From the NCBI RefSeq assembly GCF_001428025.1, contig NZ_LMSC01000007.1, positions 552,448 to 616,447 on the forward strand: a stretch of DNA of 64,000 nucleotides. The letters are read 5' to 3'. This document shows positions 25,466 through 33,286 of the stretch, in pieces (position 1 is the first letter of the stretch; each line of letters opens with the position of its first letter). This DNA is from Phycicoccus sp. Soil748 (GTDB lineage: Bacteria > Actinomycetota > Actinomycetes > Actinomycetales > Dermatophilaceae). The notes beneath the pieces are model-generated. The model worked only from the letters and a program-made list of their open reading frames with translations. It made no database searches and was not told where the DNA came from. The position numbers and the translations under genes were made by a program.

Positions 25466-26191
25466 TCAGACGCGGCGCAGGACCGCGGTGACCTTGCCCA
25501 GGATGGTGGCGTGGTCGCCGTCGATGGGCTCGAACGCCGCGTTGTGCGGCATGAGCCAGACCTTGCCGTCCTTGCGCTTGAACGTCTTGACGGTCGCCTC
25601 GTTGTCGAGCATGGCAGCCACGATGTCGCCGTTGTCGGCTGTCGGTTGCTGCCGCACGACGACCCAGTCGCCGTCGCAGATCGCCGCGTCGATCATCGAC
25701 TCGCCGACGACCTGGAGCAGGAACAGCTGGCCTTCGCCGACGATCTGGCGGGGGAGCGGGAAGACGTCCTCGACGGTCTCCTCGGCGAGGATCGGCACGC
25801 CGGCAGCGATGCGTCCGAGCACGGGGACGTAGGAGGCCTCCGGTCGCTGGTCGCCGATCCCGGTCTCGTCGTAGACGGCCGTCTCGTCGTCGACGCTCGC
25901 GCCGCCGCGGTAGCCGCGCATGTCGGCGGGGGAGTCGGGGGAGACGACCTCGATGGCGCGCGGGCGGTTGGGGTCGCGGCGCAGGAACCCCTTGCGCTCG
26001 AGGGTCGAGAGCTGGTGGGCCACCGAGCTCGGGGAGGTGAGCCCGACGGCCTCGCCGATCTCGCGCAGGCTCGGCGGGTAGCCGCGCCGGTCCACCGAGT
26101 TGCGGATGACCTCGAGGACCCGGCGCTGGCGGACGGTGAGCCCGTCGCCGTGGTCGCGGTCGGGGAGCTCCTTGACGTTGTCCTCGCTCAT
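25466..26191 (-). CDS. lexA: LexA SOS repressor
   Basis: Represses DNA-damage genes and cleaves itself when RecA filaments form. The 241-residue protein has the winged helix ([44 protein letters not shown]), a linker, the Ala-Gly cleavage site in RIAAGVPI, the catalytic serine in [13 protein letters not shown] and lysine in ATVKTFKR. All needed residues are present. It is divergent from the LysM gene across four SOS boxes at 26319-26416, so it represses itself and that gene, as in Mycobacterium and Corynebacterium. Confidence 0.97.
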   Translation of the reverse strand: MSEDNVKELPDRDHGDGLTVRQRRVLEVIRNSVDRRGYPPSLREIGEAVGLTSPSSVAHQLSTLERKGFLRRDPNRPRAIEVVSPDSPADMRGYRGGASVDDETAVYDETGIGDQRPEASYVPVLGRIAAGVPILAEETVEDVFPLPRQIVGEGQLFLLQVVGESMIDAAICDGDWVVVRQQPTADNGDIVAAMLDNEATVKTFKRKDGKVWLMPHNAAFEPIDGDHATILGKVTAVLRRV

Positions 26192-26318
26192 GCCGGTTCC
26201 TCGTTTCCGCAGGTCAGGTGCCGTGAGCCGGTCCTCCAGGGGTGGTCCGGCGACGGTGGTACGGGTGCGTTGTCAGTGGCCTCTGATGTGCTTGAGGCAT
26301 GAACACAGCGTATGGCGT

Positions 26319-26347
26319 TCGAACGCCTGTGCCAAACATGTGTTCGA
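26319..26347. promoter_or_regulatory. two overlapping SOS boxes
   Basis: TCGAACGCCTGTGCCA (26319-26334) has one perfect half of the TCGAAC-N4-GTTCGA box and 4 of 6 in the other. CCAAACATGTGTTCGA (26332-26347) has a perfect right half and 4 of 6 on the left. They share three bases and lie nearer lexA. Confidence 0.65.
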
Positions 26348-26364
26348 CGCGTGTCTTGCCGCAT

Positions 26365-26380
26365 TCGAACACGCGTGCTA
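26365..26380. promoter_or_regulatory. SOS box
   Basis: TCGAACACGCGTGCTA: perfect left half, 4 of 6 in the right half of the actinobacterial LexA consensus. Confidence 0.6.
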
Positions 26381-26400
26381 GAAATCAGTCCAGAGGAAGT

Positions 26401-26416
26401 TCGCACACCCGTTCGA
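26401..26416. promoter_or_regulatory. strong SOS box before the LysM gene
   Basis: TCGCACACCCGTTCGA matches 11 of 12 fixed positions of TCGAAC-N4-GTTCGA and lies 36 bases before the LysM start codon. Confidence 0.75.
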
Positions 26417-26451
26417 ACGACCGCCAGACCCTGACCACCACGGAGGACCAG

Positions 26452-26850
26452 ATGAGTGCAGCAGTCGCTTGGGACGTCGCCCCCGCACCTTTGCGGATGC
26501 CGACGCGACCGACCCGTCCGCAGCTCGTCTCCGTGCCCACGGGCGAGGACGTCGTCATCCGCCCCGCGGCGCCGGTGCACCTCACCCGCGCAGGTCGCCT
26601 CGCCATCACCCTGACGGTCCTCGTGGCCGCGGTGGTGCTCGCGACCACCCTGCTGTCCGGCGGGGCGTCGGCGACGGTCGTCGACCACGCCACGACCGTG
26701 CAGTCGGGCCAGACGCTCTCCGAGGTCGCGGCCACGCAGCTGCCGCAGCTGCCGCTGGCCGACGCCGTCGCCCGCATCCAGGTCGCCAACGACCTGGCGG
26801 GCTCGGACGTCCACGCCGGCCAGACGCTGCTCATCCCCGCCGTCGGCTGA
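26452..26850 (+). CDS. LysM domain membrane protein, probable SOS-induced cell division suppressor
   Basis: A 132-residue protein with a 60-residue cytoplasmic N-terminus, one membrane helix (LAITLTVLVAAVVLATTLLSG, about 61-81) and an extracellular LysM domain (TVQSGQTLSEVAATQLPQLPLADAVARIQVANDL...HAGQTLLIP) that binds peptidoglycan. The place next to lexA with SOS boxes, the single helix and LysM are shared with mycobacterial ChiZ (Rv2719c) and functionally with Corynebacterium DivS, which delay division after DNA damage. Function is inferred from this. CGGAGGA precedes ATG 26452. In Mycobacterium nrdR is next; here about 5.8 kb of other genes intervene. Confidence 0.85.
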   Translation: MSAAVAWDVAPAPLRMPTRPTRPQLVSVPTGEDVVIRPAAPVHLTRAGRLAITLTVLVAAVVLATTLLSGGASATVVDHATTVQSGQTLSEVAATQLPQLPLADAVARIQVANDLAGSDVHAGQTLLIPAVG

Positions 26851-26859
26851 CGCGGCACG

Positions 26860-26878
26860 GGCTCACCGGGGGTGAGCC
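26860..26878. terminator. bidirectional terminator between LysM and CHAP genes
   Basis: GGCTCACC (26860-26867) pairs with GGTGAGCC (26871-26878) around GGG, between two convergent genes whose stops are at 26850 and 26890. Confidence 0.65.
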
Positions 26879-26889
26879 GGCCAGGGCCC

Positions 26890-28164
26890 TCAGAGAACCT
26901 GCTTGTCCTTGATGTGGGTCCAGTAGAGCGGGCTCGACGTGCCGGCCTTGTCGACGGCCACCTGGTCCACGAGCGTCGTGGGCTGCACGGTCCCGCCGAC
27001 CTGGTCCCAGGAGTAGACGTAGTGGGCGATGCCGCCCTTCATCAGGTAGACCTTCTTGGTCGTGTACCCGCGCACGTAGGACCCGTCCACCGGCCGGAAC
27101 GACAGGTGGTTGTAGCGGGTGGCGCTCCCGGCCTTGTCGATCGCGTACTGGTCGACCGTCATCGAGGTCCGCTTGCCGCCCACGTTGTCCCAGTCGGTGA
27201 CGATGACCGGCGCCCCACCGGCGACCTTGTAGACCTCACCGCGCTGGCCGCCCCGGATGAGGGTGCCCTCGGTGGGTCGTGACCGCAGGTGGTTCCAGTG
27301 GCCGCCCATCCCCGCCTTGTCGATGGCGTACTGGTCGACCTTGGTGGTTGCCTGCGTCCCCCCGAACGCCGCCCACGTGTAGACGTAGACCGGCGCTCCA
27401 CCGATGACGCGGTAGACCTCGTTGCGCTGGGCGCCGCGGAGGAAGGTGCCCTCCGCCAGCCGCGCCGGCATCGACGCCAGAGTCGCGGAGGAGATGAGGT
27501 GGGTCGGCTGGGTGCCCCCGAGACCGGTCCACGTCGAGGTGTAGATCGGCGCAGAGCCGACGAGGCGGTAGACCTCGTTGGTCTCGCGCACGCGCAGGAA
27601 CGAGCCAGACCTCGGAGGCTGGTAGGCCTGGTCCTTGAAGTGGATGAAGTTGCTGGGCCAGTTGCGGTCACCCTTGTAGACGCGCCAGCGCGAGGAGTAG
27701 CCGCCACCCCATGAGCTGTCGGAGATGGCGATGTAGGACGACGTCACCTCCTCGACGTAGCCGACGTGCCCGGCGCTCGGGGCGTAGGCGCTGCCGTAGT
27801 TCCACTGCGCGATGGAGCCGGTGCGCGGCGTCCTGTCGACGACGTAGCCGCGCGACTTGGCGCTGGTGGCCCACTGACCGCCGTTGCCCATCCCGCTCTG
27901 CTGCTTCACCCCGTTGCGCGCCAGCCGGTAGGCCACGTAGTTGACGCAGTTGTTGCCGGAGGAGTTCACGGGGTAGCCCCACACGGACTTCCCGGCGTAC
28001 CCGCTGAACGAGATGCAGCCGGTCGAGTAGGCCTTGCACTCGCTCACCAGCCCGGCGGCCTGGGCCGTCCGGGGGGCGACGGCGACCAGGGCGGTCGCCA
28101 CGAGCGTCAGGGCGAGCAGGCGGAGTACGGCGTGGCCGGCGGCGCGGTGGAGGCGTGAACGCAT
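26890..28164 (-). CDS. secreted CHAP domain cell-wall hydrolase with four C-terminal repeats
   Basis: A 424-residue exported protein. Signal peptide to about residue 36 (cleavage after AQA). A CHAP domain follows, with catalytic Cys in SSGNNCVNYVAYRL and His in PSAGHVGYVEEV; CHAP enzymes cut peptide bonds in peptidoglycan. From about residue 188 four repeats of 50-60 residues each start G-(S/T)-x-(L/I/V)-R-G and contain EVYxVxGGAPVxVxxW and VDQxAIDKAG; repeat 1 is the most diverged. They may bind cell-wall polymer. AGGAAG precedes the ATG. The 5' leader is long and structured. Odd feature: the gene sits between LysM and nrdR, where other Actinobacteria have nothing. Confidence 0.85.
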   Translation of the reverse strand: MRSRLHRAAGHAVLRLLALTLVATALVAVAPRTAQAAGLVSECKAYSTGCISFSGYAGKSVWGYPVNSSGNNCVNYVAYRLARNGVKQQSGMGNGGQWATSAKSRGYVVDRTPRTGSIAQWNYGSAYAPSAGHVGYVEEVTSSYIAISDSSWGGGYSSRWRVYKGDRNWPSNFIHFKDQAYQPPRSGSFLRVRETNEVYRLVGSAPIYTSTWTGLGGTQPTHLISSATLASMPARLAEGTFLRGAQRNEVYRVIGGAPVYVYTWAAFGGTQATTKVDQYAIDKAGMGGHWNHLRSRPTEGTLIRGGQRGEVYKVAGGAPVIVTDWDNVGGKRTSMTVDQYAIDKAGSATRYNHLSFRPVDGSYVRGYTTKKVYLMKGGIAHYVYSWDQVGGTVQPTTLVDQVAVDKAGTSSPLYWTHIKDKQVL

Positions 28165-28330
28165 GACTTCCTGGGGGTGGGGGGCAGGAACGGCGCCGAG
28201 GGCGCAGGCTGCGGTCCCCGGGGGACGCGCAACCTGGAACAGGTTGGACGTCCGGTGTCCGCTTTGTCATGCAGATCCGGATAAGTCCAACCGTGTAATT
28301 CATCAACCGGTCAGGGCGAGGTCATGACCT
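28165..28330 (-). promoter_or_regulatory. CHAP gene promoter, structured leader and upstream palindrome
   Basis: Minus strand: TTGATG (28306-28301), 17 bases, TATCCG (28283-28278) can serve as -35/-10. The resulting leader of about 107 bases holds two perfect hairpins, AACCTG-GAA-CAGGTT (28231-28245) and GTCCCC-G-GGGGAC (28214-28226). Upstream, AGGTCATGACCT (28319-28330) is a 12-bp palindrome, a likely operator. I could not match the leader to the c-di-AMP (ydaO) riboswitch often found before such genes. Confidence 0.45.
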
Positions 28331-28385
28331 GTTAAAAGCAGACAGCTCGCCACGGGTCCGCCGGGGCTCGGGCCAGGCGGTCGCG

Positions 28386-29495
28386 CTACCCCCGCCAGAT
28401 GTGCGGGGTGTGGTGGTCCTCGAGGTAGCGCAGCTCCAGCTCGAGGAAGCCGGCCAGCCGCTGCGCCGCCAGGCGTACTGCTTCGCGGCCCCGGTCGTCG
28501 ACGCTGAGCGCGAGCCGCACGTCCACCTCCACCTCGCCCCCGCGGACGGTGCGCTTCCACAGCCCGACGTTCTGCTGGTCGAGGACGACCCGGGCCCAGA
28601 ACGGATCAGGGTGCTTGGCGAAGGGATGGTCGGGCGCCGTGGGGAAGTTCACCGTGGGGTAGGTGAGGACCGCCTCGTCGTAGACGGGAAAGAGGTAGGC
28701 CGCGGGCGCGGCAGGGCTGCGCCGTGGCACCACCGAGGGGTCGAACCAGTGCGGGGTGCCGTCGACGTCCTCGCAGGCGAGCTCGCCGCCGAGCTGGGCC
28801 AGGGCCTCCTTGGTGCCGGCGACGGTCAGCGACGACCACCGGGTGAAGTCCTTGATGGTCGCGGGCCCGTGGCTGGTGAAGAAGCGGCGCACCAGCTCGA
28901 CCAGCGCCTCGTCCAAGTCGCGCGCACGGGTGGGCGGGACGACCTCGTCGACCAGGGCGTAGGAGTGGTGGACGCCCTTCTGCGGTCCGGAGCAGACCAG
29001 CCCCTGGAGCTCGGCGACGATGAGCAGGTGCCCGAGCTGCTGGCCGGGCTCGATGCTCGACCCACGCCCGACGAACGCCTCGCCGATCTCGGCCCGGGTC
29101 AGGTGGTTTCGTCCGGCGAGCAGCTCGGCCAGCAGCGACAGTCCCGAGTCGAGCCGGTGGGTGTCGTCGAGCCCGAGCTGGCGGTGTCGACCCGCCATCC
29201 CGGACAGCACGCGAGGCGAGGTGAGCGCCAGCACCCAGCGCAGGTCCTCGGGCGCCACGAAGTGCCACGTGGGCCGCAGGATGTGGGTGCGCAGGAAGGC
29301 GCCGCTGTCGTGCTCGCGACGCACGGCGGCATATGTGCTCCGCCGGGTGCGCAGGCCGAGGGAGAAGAAGGCGTGGTCGCGCTCCTGGCTCTGGACGCAG
29401 GTGAGCAGGCGGACGGCGTCGGCGGCGCGGGGCAGCGGCGCCGAGCTGAGGCGCTGGGTGGCCAGGCGCTGGGCGAGGACGCGCACGGAATCCAT
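28386..29495 (-). CDS. winged helix DNA-binding domain protein (HTH_42 family)
   Basis: A 369-residue protein of the AlkX/YcaQ-like winged-helix family (HTH_42). Landmarks: VRLLTCVQSQERDHAFFSLGLRTR near the N-terminus, LRTHILRPTWHFVAPEDLRWVLALT, TRAEIGEAF, GPATIKDFTRWSSLTV, AYLFPVYDEAVLTY and the last third with WKRTVRGGEVEVDV. Relatives include DNA repair glycosylases of the AlkZ type that unhook interstrand crosslinks; the QxQ-type catalytic motif of AlkZ appears here as TCVQSQER (Q-x-Q), so glycosylase activity is plausible. ATG 29495 chosen; ATG 29504 is also in frame. Confidence 0.78.
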   Translation of the reverse strand: MDSVRVLAQRLATQRLSSAPLPRAADAVRLLTCVQSQERDHAFFSLGLRTRRSTYAAVRREHDSGAFLRTHILRPTWHFVAPEDLRWVLALTSPRVLSGMAGRHRQLGLDDTHRLDSGLSLLAELLAGRNHLTRAEIGEAFVGRGSSIEPGQQLGHLLIVAELQGLVCSGPQKGVHHSYALVDEVVPPTRARDLDEALVELVRRFFTSHGPATIKDFTRWSSLTVAGTKEALAQLGGELACEDVDGTPHWFDPSVVPRRSPAAPAAYLFPVYDEAVLTYPTVNFPTAPDHPFAKHPDPFWARVVLDQQNVGLWKRTVRGGEVEVDVRLALSVDDRGREAVRLAAQRLAGFLELELRYLEDHHTPHIWRG

Positions 29496-29543
29496 GCCCC
29501 GCATCCTCTCGAACTGCACCGACAGCAGGAGGACAATGTCGTG

Positions 29544-29978
29544 ATGGAGCAGCACGCCACCGTCGACATCGCCGCCCCACCGGCCCGGGTGTGGGAGGTG
29601 ATGACCGACGTCGAGCGCTGGCCGGAGTGGACCGCCTCGGTGCGGTGGGCGCGCCGGCTCGACGAGGGGCCGCTGCGCCCGGGCTCGAGCGCGAAGCTGA
29701 GCCAGCCCCGCATACCCACCTCCGACTGGGTGGTCACCGAGCTGGAGCCGGGCGCGTCGTTCACGTGGGTGATGCGCGGGCCGGCGATCCTCACCAAGGC
29801 CCGCCACGTCGTGGAGCCGCTGCCCGGCGGCGGCAGCCGGGTGACCCTGAGCATCGAGCCGCACGGATGGCTGGGGGAGCTGTTCGGGCGGGTGTACCGC
29901 GCGACGACCGACCGCTACCTCGCGATGGAGGCGGCGGGACTGAAGACCCGCAGCGAGGAGGCTCAGCGGGCGAGGTAG
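29544..29978 (+). CDS. SRPBCC family protein
   Basis: A 144-residue START/Bet v1-fold protein: VDIAAPPARVWEVMTDVERWPEWTASVRWARRLDEGP, then VVTELEPGASFTWVMRGPAI and a C-terminal helix (GELFGRVYRATTDRYLAMEAAGLKTR). Hydrophobic ligand binding is expected; ligand unknown. AGGAGGA lies at 29527-29533; ATG 29544 or GTG 29541 could be used. It overlaps the 3' end of the convergent SDR gene by 16 bases. Confidence 0.8.
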   Translation: MEQHATVDIAAPPARVWEVMTDVERWPEWTASVRWARRLDEGPLRPGSSAKLSQPRIPTSDWVVTELEPGASFTWVMRGPAILTKARHVVEPLPGGGSRVTLSIEPHGWLGELFGRVYRATTDRYLAMEAAGLKTRSEEAQRAR

Positions 29979-30724
29979 CCGCCGTCGATCGGGTAGTAGG
30001 TGCCGGTCGCGAACGATGCGCCGTCGCTGGCCAGCCAGGCGACGAGCTCGGCGACCTCCTCGGGCTCACCGATGCGCTGCAGCGCGTGCTGGGTCGCGAG
30101 GAAGTCCAGCGTCGGCTGGTCCAGGTGGGCGTCCAGCAGGGGAGTGCGGATGAAGCCCGGGCCCACCGCGTTGACGCGGATCTTGTCGGCGGCGTGCTCC
30201 CAGGCGGCGGCCTGCGTCATGCCGACGACGCCGTGCTTGGCGGCGGTGTAGGCGCTCGCGGTCGCGAAACCGACAGTGCCGAGGATCGAGGCCATGTTGA
30301 TGATCGAGCCCCCGCGACCGCTGGCCTTCATGGCGCGGATCGCCGCGCGCTGGGTGTAGAAGACGCCGTCGAGGTTGATGCCGATGACCTTGTGCCAGGC
30401 CTCGTCGGTGTAGTCGCCGCTGGTGAGGGCGTCGCCGCCGATGCCGGCGTTGCAGACCGCGATGTCGACGTGGCCAAGGTGCTCGACCGCAGCGTCCATC
30501 GCCGCGTCGACCGCCGCGGAGTCGCTGACGTCGACCACGGCGCCGTGCGTCCGGCACTCGAACGCCTCGAGCTCCTTGAGCACCACGTCGATCGCGGCCT
30601 GGTCGAGGTCCCAGATCGAGACGTCCGCGCCGGAGCGCGCGAGGATGTGGGCGCAGGCGCGGCCGATGCCGGAGGCCCCGCCGGTGATGACGGCGACCCT
30701 GCCGCCGAGTCCGTAGCTGTTCAT
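29963..30724 (-). CDS. short-chain dehydrogenase/reductase (SDR)
   Basis: A 253-residue classical SDR: cofactor motif TGGASGIGRA (residues 14-23), NAG in CNAGIGGDA, catalytic Ser in INMASILG, YxxxK in AYTAAKHGVVGM, and C-terminal GTYYPIDGGYLAR. Related to 3-oxoacyl-ACP reductase, glucose dehydrogenase and similar enzymes; Asp in IWDLDQ after the second strand suggests NAD rather than NADP. Substrate unknown. AGGAAG precedes ATG 30724. Confidence 0.85.
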   Translation of the reverse strand: MNSYGLGGRVAVITGGASGIGRACAHILARSGADVSIWDLDQAAIDVVLKELEAFECRTHGAVVDVSDSAAVDAAMDAAVEHLGHVDIAVCNAGIGGDALTSGDYTDEAWHKVIGINLDGVFYTQRAAIRAMKASGRGGSIINMASILGTVGFATASAYTAAKHGVVGMTQAAAWEHAADKIRVNAVGPGFIRTPLLDAHLDQPTLDFLATQHALQRIGEPEEVAELVAWLASDGASFATGTYYPIDGGYLAR

Positions 30725-30853
30725 CTCTTCCTGCCTTTGTGTGTGCCTTCGTGGTGGCCCTGAGGGGTTCCCCGGGAAGGTCCCGCGGTCGTGCTCCCAC
30801 TCTCGGGCGGCCGCCCACCGCCGGGTAGGGCCCAAGGGCCCGGTGCGGTACGG

Positions 30854-30890
30854 CGCAGGACCGGCCCGCATCAGCGGGACCGGTCCTGCG
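30854..30890 (-). terminator. strong terminator of the Tat-type secreted protein gene
   Basis: CGCAGGACCGG (30854-30864) and CCGGTCCTGCG (30880-30890) pair exactly; inside, CCCGC pairs with GCGGG around ATCA with one bulged A. It lies about 50 bases past the stop of the minus-strand gene at 30943. Confidence 0.75.
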
Positions 30891-30942
30891 TGGTGGTCAG
30901 GGCGCGCGGTGGTCAGGGCTCTTGGGGTCGGTGCCCGTGGGG

Positions 30943-31422
30943 TCAGGGCTCGATGCGCGTGCCGGTGAACGTGCCCGTGGCGCTGAACAGCTGGGCGCCG
31001 GTCGCGTCGTACCCCGTGACCGCGAAGGTGCCGACGAGCTTGCCGCTGCGCAGGCGCCCACGCACCCGGATGCGTGCGCTGCCGGTATCCATGTTCGGGC
31101 CGACGTCGGTGCTGCCCCAGAACGTCGCCTTGAACCGGTCGCCGTCCATGGCCCACACACCGTTGCTGACCGAGCCGGCGGGACGGATGTCGTTGCTGAC
31201 GATGATGCCGCCGGCGCCGATGCTGACGACGGTGATGCCGGGCTCCGGGTCGGCCGGTGGGTCGTTGGTGTGCTCGATCCACCAGGCGCCCAGGACGCCG
31301 CTGCTCGCGTCGGTCGCTGAGGCTGACGCGACCCCCGTCCCCGCGACCAGGACTCCACCTGCCGCCACCCCTGCCGCCGTGCGCACGAGCTGTCGACGGT
31401 CGATCCTTGCTGCTCCGCTCAT
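30943..31422 (-). CDS. secreted protein with twin-arginine-type signal, unknown function
   Basis: A 159-residue exported protein. The N-terminus RIDRRQLVRTAAGVAAGGVLVAG has two arginines before a hydrophobic stretch and looks like a Tat signal (RRxL), though the motif is not perfect; cleavage after ASASA is likely. The mature part is rich in beta-strand patterns (GAWWIEHTND, GIIVSNDIRP, VWAMDGDRFKATFWGST, SARIRVRGRLRSGKLVGTFAVTGYD), suggesting a small beta barrel, with no family I recognise. AGGAGGTT lies 4 bases before ATG 31422. Divergent from the ZIP gene. Confidence 0.65.
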   Translation of the reverse strand: MSGAARIDRRQLVRTAAGVAAGGVLVAGTGVASASATDASSGVLGAWWIEHTNDPPADPEPGITVVSIGAGGIIVSNDIRPAGSVSNGVWAMDGDRFKATFWGSTDVGPNMDTGSARIRVRGRLRSGKLVGTFAVTGYDATGAQLFSATGTFTGTRIEP

Positions 31423-31548
31423 GAGAACCTCCTCTGTTCCGGGTTCCCTGCGTCCTCGATCGTCCCGCCGGCGCGCCGGGGCCGGGTCACGCAGACGGCC
31501 TAGTCCTGTACGTCCAGCCCCCGACCTGCCCTTGTCCGACCCGGCGGT

Positions 31549-31554
31549 TACGGT
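31549..31554 (+). promoter_or_regulatory. -10 element of the ZIP gene, leaderless
   Basis: TACGGT lies 6 bases before GTG 31561, which fixes the start. Confidence 0.5.
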
Positions 31555-31560
31555 GGGCGA

Positions 31561-32286
31561 GTGCTGGAAGCAGGGTTCTGGGGATTCGTCGGAGGAGTGG
31601 CTCTGCTGGTCGGCGCGGCAGCCGGGATCTGGCTGCCGACGTCCAAGCGCGTCATCGGCTGGGTCATGGCCGTCGGGTCCGGGGTGCTGGTCAGCGCCCT
31701 GACGTTCGAGCTGGCCGGCGAGGCCTACGACAAGGCCGGGGGAGTGTCGACCGTGCTCGGCCTGCTCGGCGGGTCGATCGTGTTCTTCCTCGGCGACTGG
31801 TGGATCGACAACCGTGGCGGCCACCGGCGCAAGAGCCCCAACGGTCCCCAGGCCGGCGCGGCCGGGACCGCGCTCGCGCTCGGCGCGCTGCTCGACGGCA
31901 TACCGGAGAGTGCCGCGATCGGCGTCTCCACCATCGGCGGGGGAGGCGTGGGGGTGGCCGTGGTCGCCGCCGTGTTCCTCTCCAACATCCCCGAGGGCCT
32001 GTCCTCCTCGGCGGGTATGCGGTCCGCCGGGCACAGCGCGCGCTCGATCATGGGCTTGTGGCTGGGTGTCACTGCCGCGGCGACCGTGGCTGCGGCACTG
32101 GGTCGGGTCCTGCTCGACGGAGCGGACCCGTCCGTGGTGGCGACGATCCAGGCGTTCGCCGCCGGAGCCATCCTCACGATGCTGGCCGACACGATGGTCC
32201 CCGAGGCCGTGGAGCACGCCGGGCGGCTCGTCGGACTGCTCACCGTCGTCGGGTTCAGCGCGGCGTTCCTGCTCTCCATGGCCTGA
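31561..32286 (+). CDS. ZIP family metal permease
   Basis: A 241-residue polytopic membrane protein. The metal-binding ZIP helices are seen as LLDGIPESAAIG (H/DxxPES) and FLSNIPEGLSSSAGM (NxPEGL), with seven to eight helices overall. ZIP permeases import zinc, iron or manganese. The first motif has Asp where many have His. Codon ATA (rare here) is used in DGIPES within GGCATACC. The mRNA is probably leaderless. No Zur-type box was recognised upstream. Confidence 0.85.
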   Translation: MLEAGFWGFVGGVALLVGAAAGIWLPTSKRVIGWVMAVGSGVLVSALTFELAGEAYDKAGGVSTVLGLLGGSIVFFLGDWWIDNRGGHRRKSPNGPQAGAAGTALALGALLDGIPESAAIGVSTIGGGGVGVAVVAAVFLSNIPEGLSSSAGMRSAGHSARSIMGLWLGVTAAATVAAALGRVLLDGADPSVVATIQAFAAGAILTMLADTMVPEAVEHAGRLVGLLTVVGFSAAFLLSMA

Positions 32287-32530
32287 GCTCCCGCCCGCTC
32301 CCGCACACCCGCGCCGCGCGCCCCCGCTGTCCACAAGATGTGGGTGCGCGGAGGTCGTCCCGCACCAGATATGGTCGGCTCTCGAGTCACTCCAGCCACA
32401 CCTGTACCACTTCGGGCGTGTCGGCGAGGTGCTTCGCAAGGCGCTGACCTGCGGCGATGCACACTCCACTACGGAGTTTGGAGGAGTTTCCGGGACTCGC
32501 TTGCGTCCTGGGTCACAGCGAGGCAGACTA

Positions 32531-32546
32531 TCCCTACATCTAGTGG
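32531..32546 (+). promoter_or_regulatory. NrdR box 1
   Basis: TCCCTACATCTAGTGG fits the core CwAtATaTwG of the NrdR consensus at the conserved C, A, AT, T and G positions. It is 32 bases before box 2, i.e. three helical turns, the spacing NrdR needs. Confidence 0.7.
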
Positions 32547-32562
32547 TTACACCGCTGTAGTT

Positions 32563-32578
32563 CGTCCACATGTAGTGC
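32563..32578 (+). promoter_or_regulatory. NrdR box 2
   Basis: CGTCCACATGTAGTGC shows the same core (C-A-AT-T-G with TAGTG end). Together with box 1 it should let NrdR repress nrdR-nrdJ. Confidence 0.65.
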
Positions 32579-32685
32579 ACAGGGCGAGGCTGGTTCTCCA
32601 CACGTTGTCCCCAGCAGGTCCACAGTCTCGTCCCCAGCTTCATCCCTGGACGGCGGGGCAACGCCCCCTCGGAAGGAGCGCCGCC

Positions 32686-33186
32686 ATGCACTGTCCGTTC
32701 TGCCGGCACACCGACTCCAGGGTCATGGACTCGCGCACGACCGACGACGGCAGCTCCATCCGCCGGCGTCGCCAGTGCCCGGAGTGCGGCCGCCGTTTCA
32801 CCACGATCGAGACGGCCAGCCTCACGGTCACCAAGCGCTCCGGCGCGAGCGAGCCGTTCAGCCGGGGCAAGGTCCTCGCCGGCGTCCGCAAGGCCTGCCA
32901 GGGCCGCCCGGTCACCGAGGACGACCTCGCCCTCCTCGCCCAGCGCGTCGAGGAGTGCATCCGCCAGCAGGGGCAGGCCGAGGTCGAGGCCCACGAGGTG
33001 GGCCTGGCGATCCTCGGGCCGCTGCGCGAGCTCGACGAGGTCGCCTACCTGCGGTTCGCGAGCGTCTACCAGGCGTTCGAGTCGCTCGAGGACTTCGAGT
33101 CCGCGATCACCCTGCTGCGCGCCGAGCGCGAGGCCACCGGCACCGAGCCGGACTCACGCAGCACCGCCGGTATGCCGCCGGGCTGA
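32686..33186 (+). CDS. nrdR: transcriptional repressor NrdR
   Basis: A 166-residue repressor of ribonucleotide reductase genes that binds ATP/dATP through an ATP-cone. The zinc ribbon is [17 protein letters not shown]...[11 protein letters not shown] (four Cys) and the ATP-cone runs from about residue 46 ([29 protein letters not shown]) to 130. GGAAGGAG precedes ATG 32686. nrdJ follows after 100 bases in the same direction, and two NrdR boxes lie upstream, so NrdR controls itself and nrdJ. Confidence 0.96.
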   Translation: MHCPFCRHTDSRVMDSRTTDDGSSIRRRRQCPECGRRFTTIETASLTVTKRSGASEPFSRGKVLAGVRKACQGRPVTEDDLALLAQRVEECIRQQGQAEVEAHEVGLAILGPLRELDEVAYLRFASVYQAFESLEDFESAITLLRAEREATGTEPDSRSTAGMPPG

Positions 33187-33218
33187 GCCCGCGCCGTACG
33201 GCACCACCGCACCATCCC

Positions 33219-33233
33219 GGCACTGTCAGTGCC
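33219..33233 (+). promoter_or_regulatory. small perfect hairpin between nrdR and nrdJ
   Basis: GGCACT-GTC-AGTGCC is a perfect dyad 33 bases after nrdR. It may attenuate or process the nrdR-nrdJ mRNA or be an operator. AGAATTGACA just downstream could be a -35 region for nrdJ. Confidence 0.4.
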
Positions 33234-33286
33234 ACCACCCAGAATTGACACCAGAGCATCACCAGGGGCTAGGGAGGCCACCAGAC

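Larger units (their letters stand above)
32287..32685. other. 399-base region upstream of nrdR with NrdR boxes
   Basis: No gene. It holds the tandem NrdR boxes (32531-32578), several TGTCCACA-like nonamers (32329-32335, TTGTCCCCA at 32605-32613, GGTCCACA near 32617) and short direct repeats of GGAGTTT around 32474-32489. Confidence 0.6.

Noticed and set aside
28165..28285. c-di-AMP (ydaO) riboswitch before the CHAP gene
   Set aside because: The leader has hairpins but I could not see the conserved ydaO sequence elements.
32287..33286. B12 riboswitch before nrdR or nrdJ
   Set aside because: No B12-box-like sequence was found; NrdR boxes explain control.
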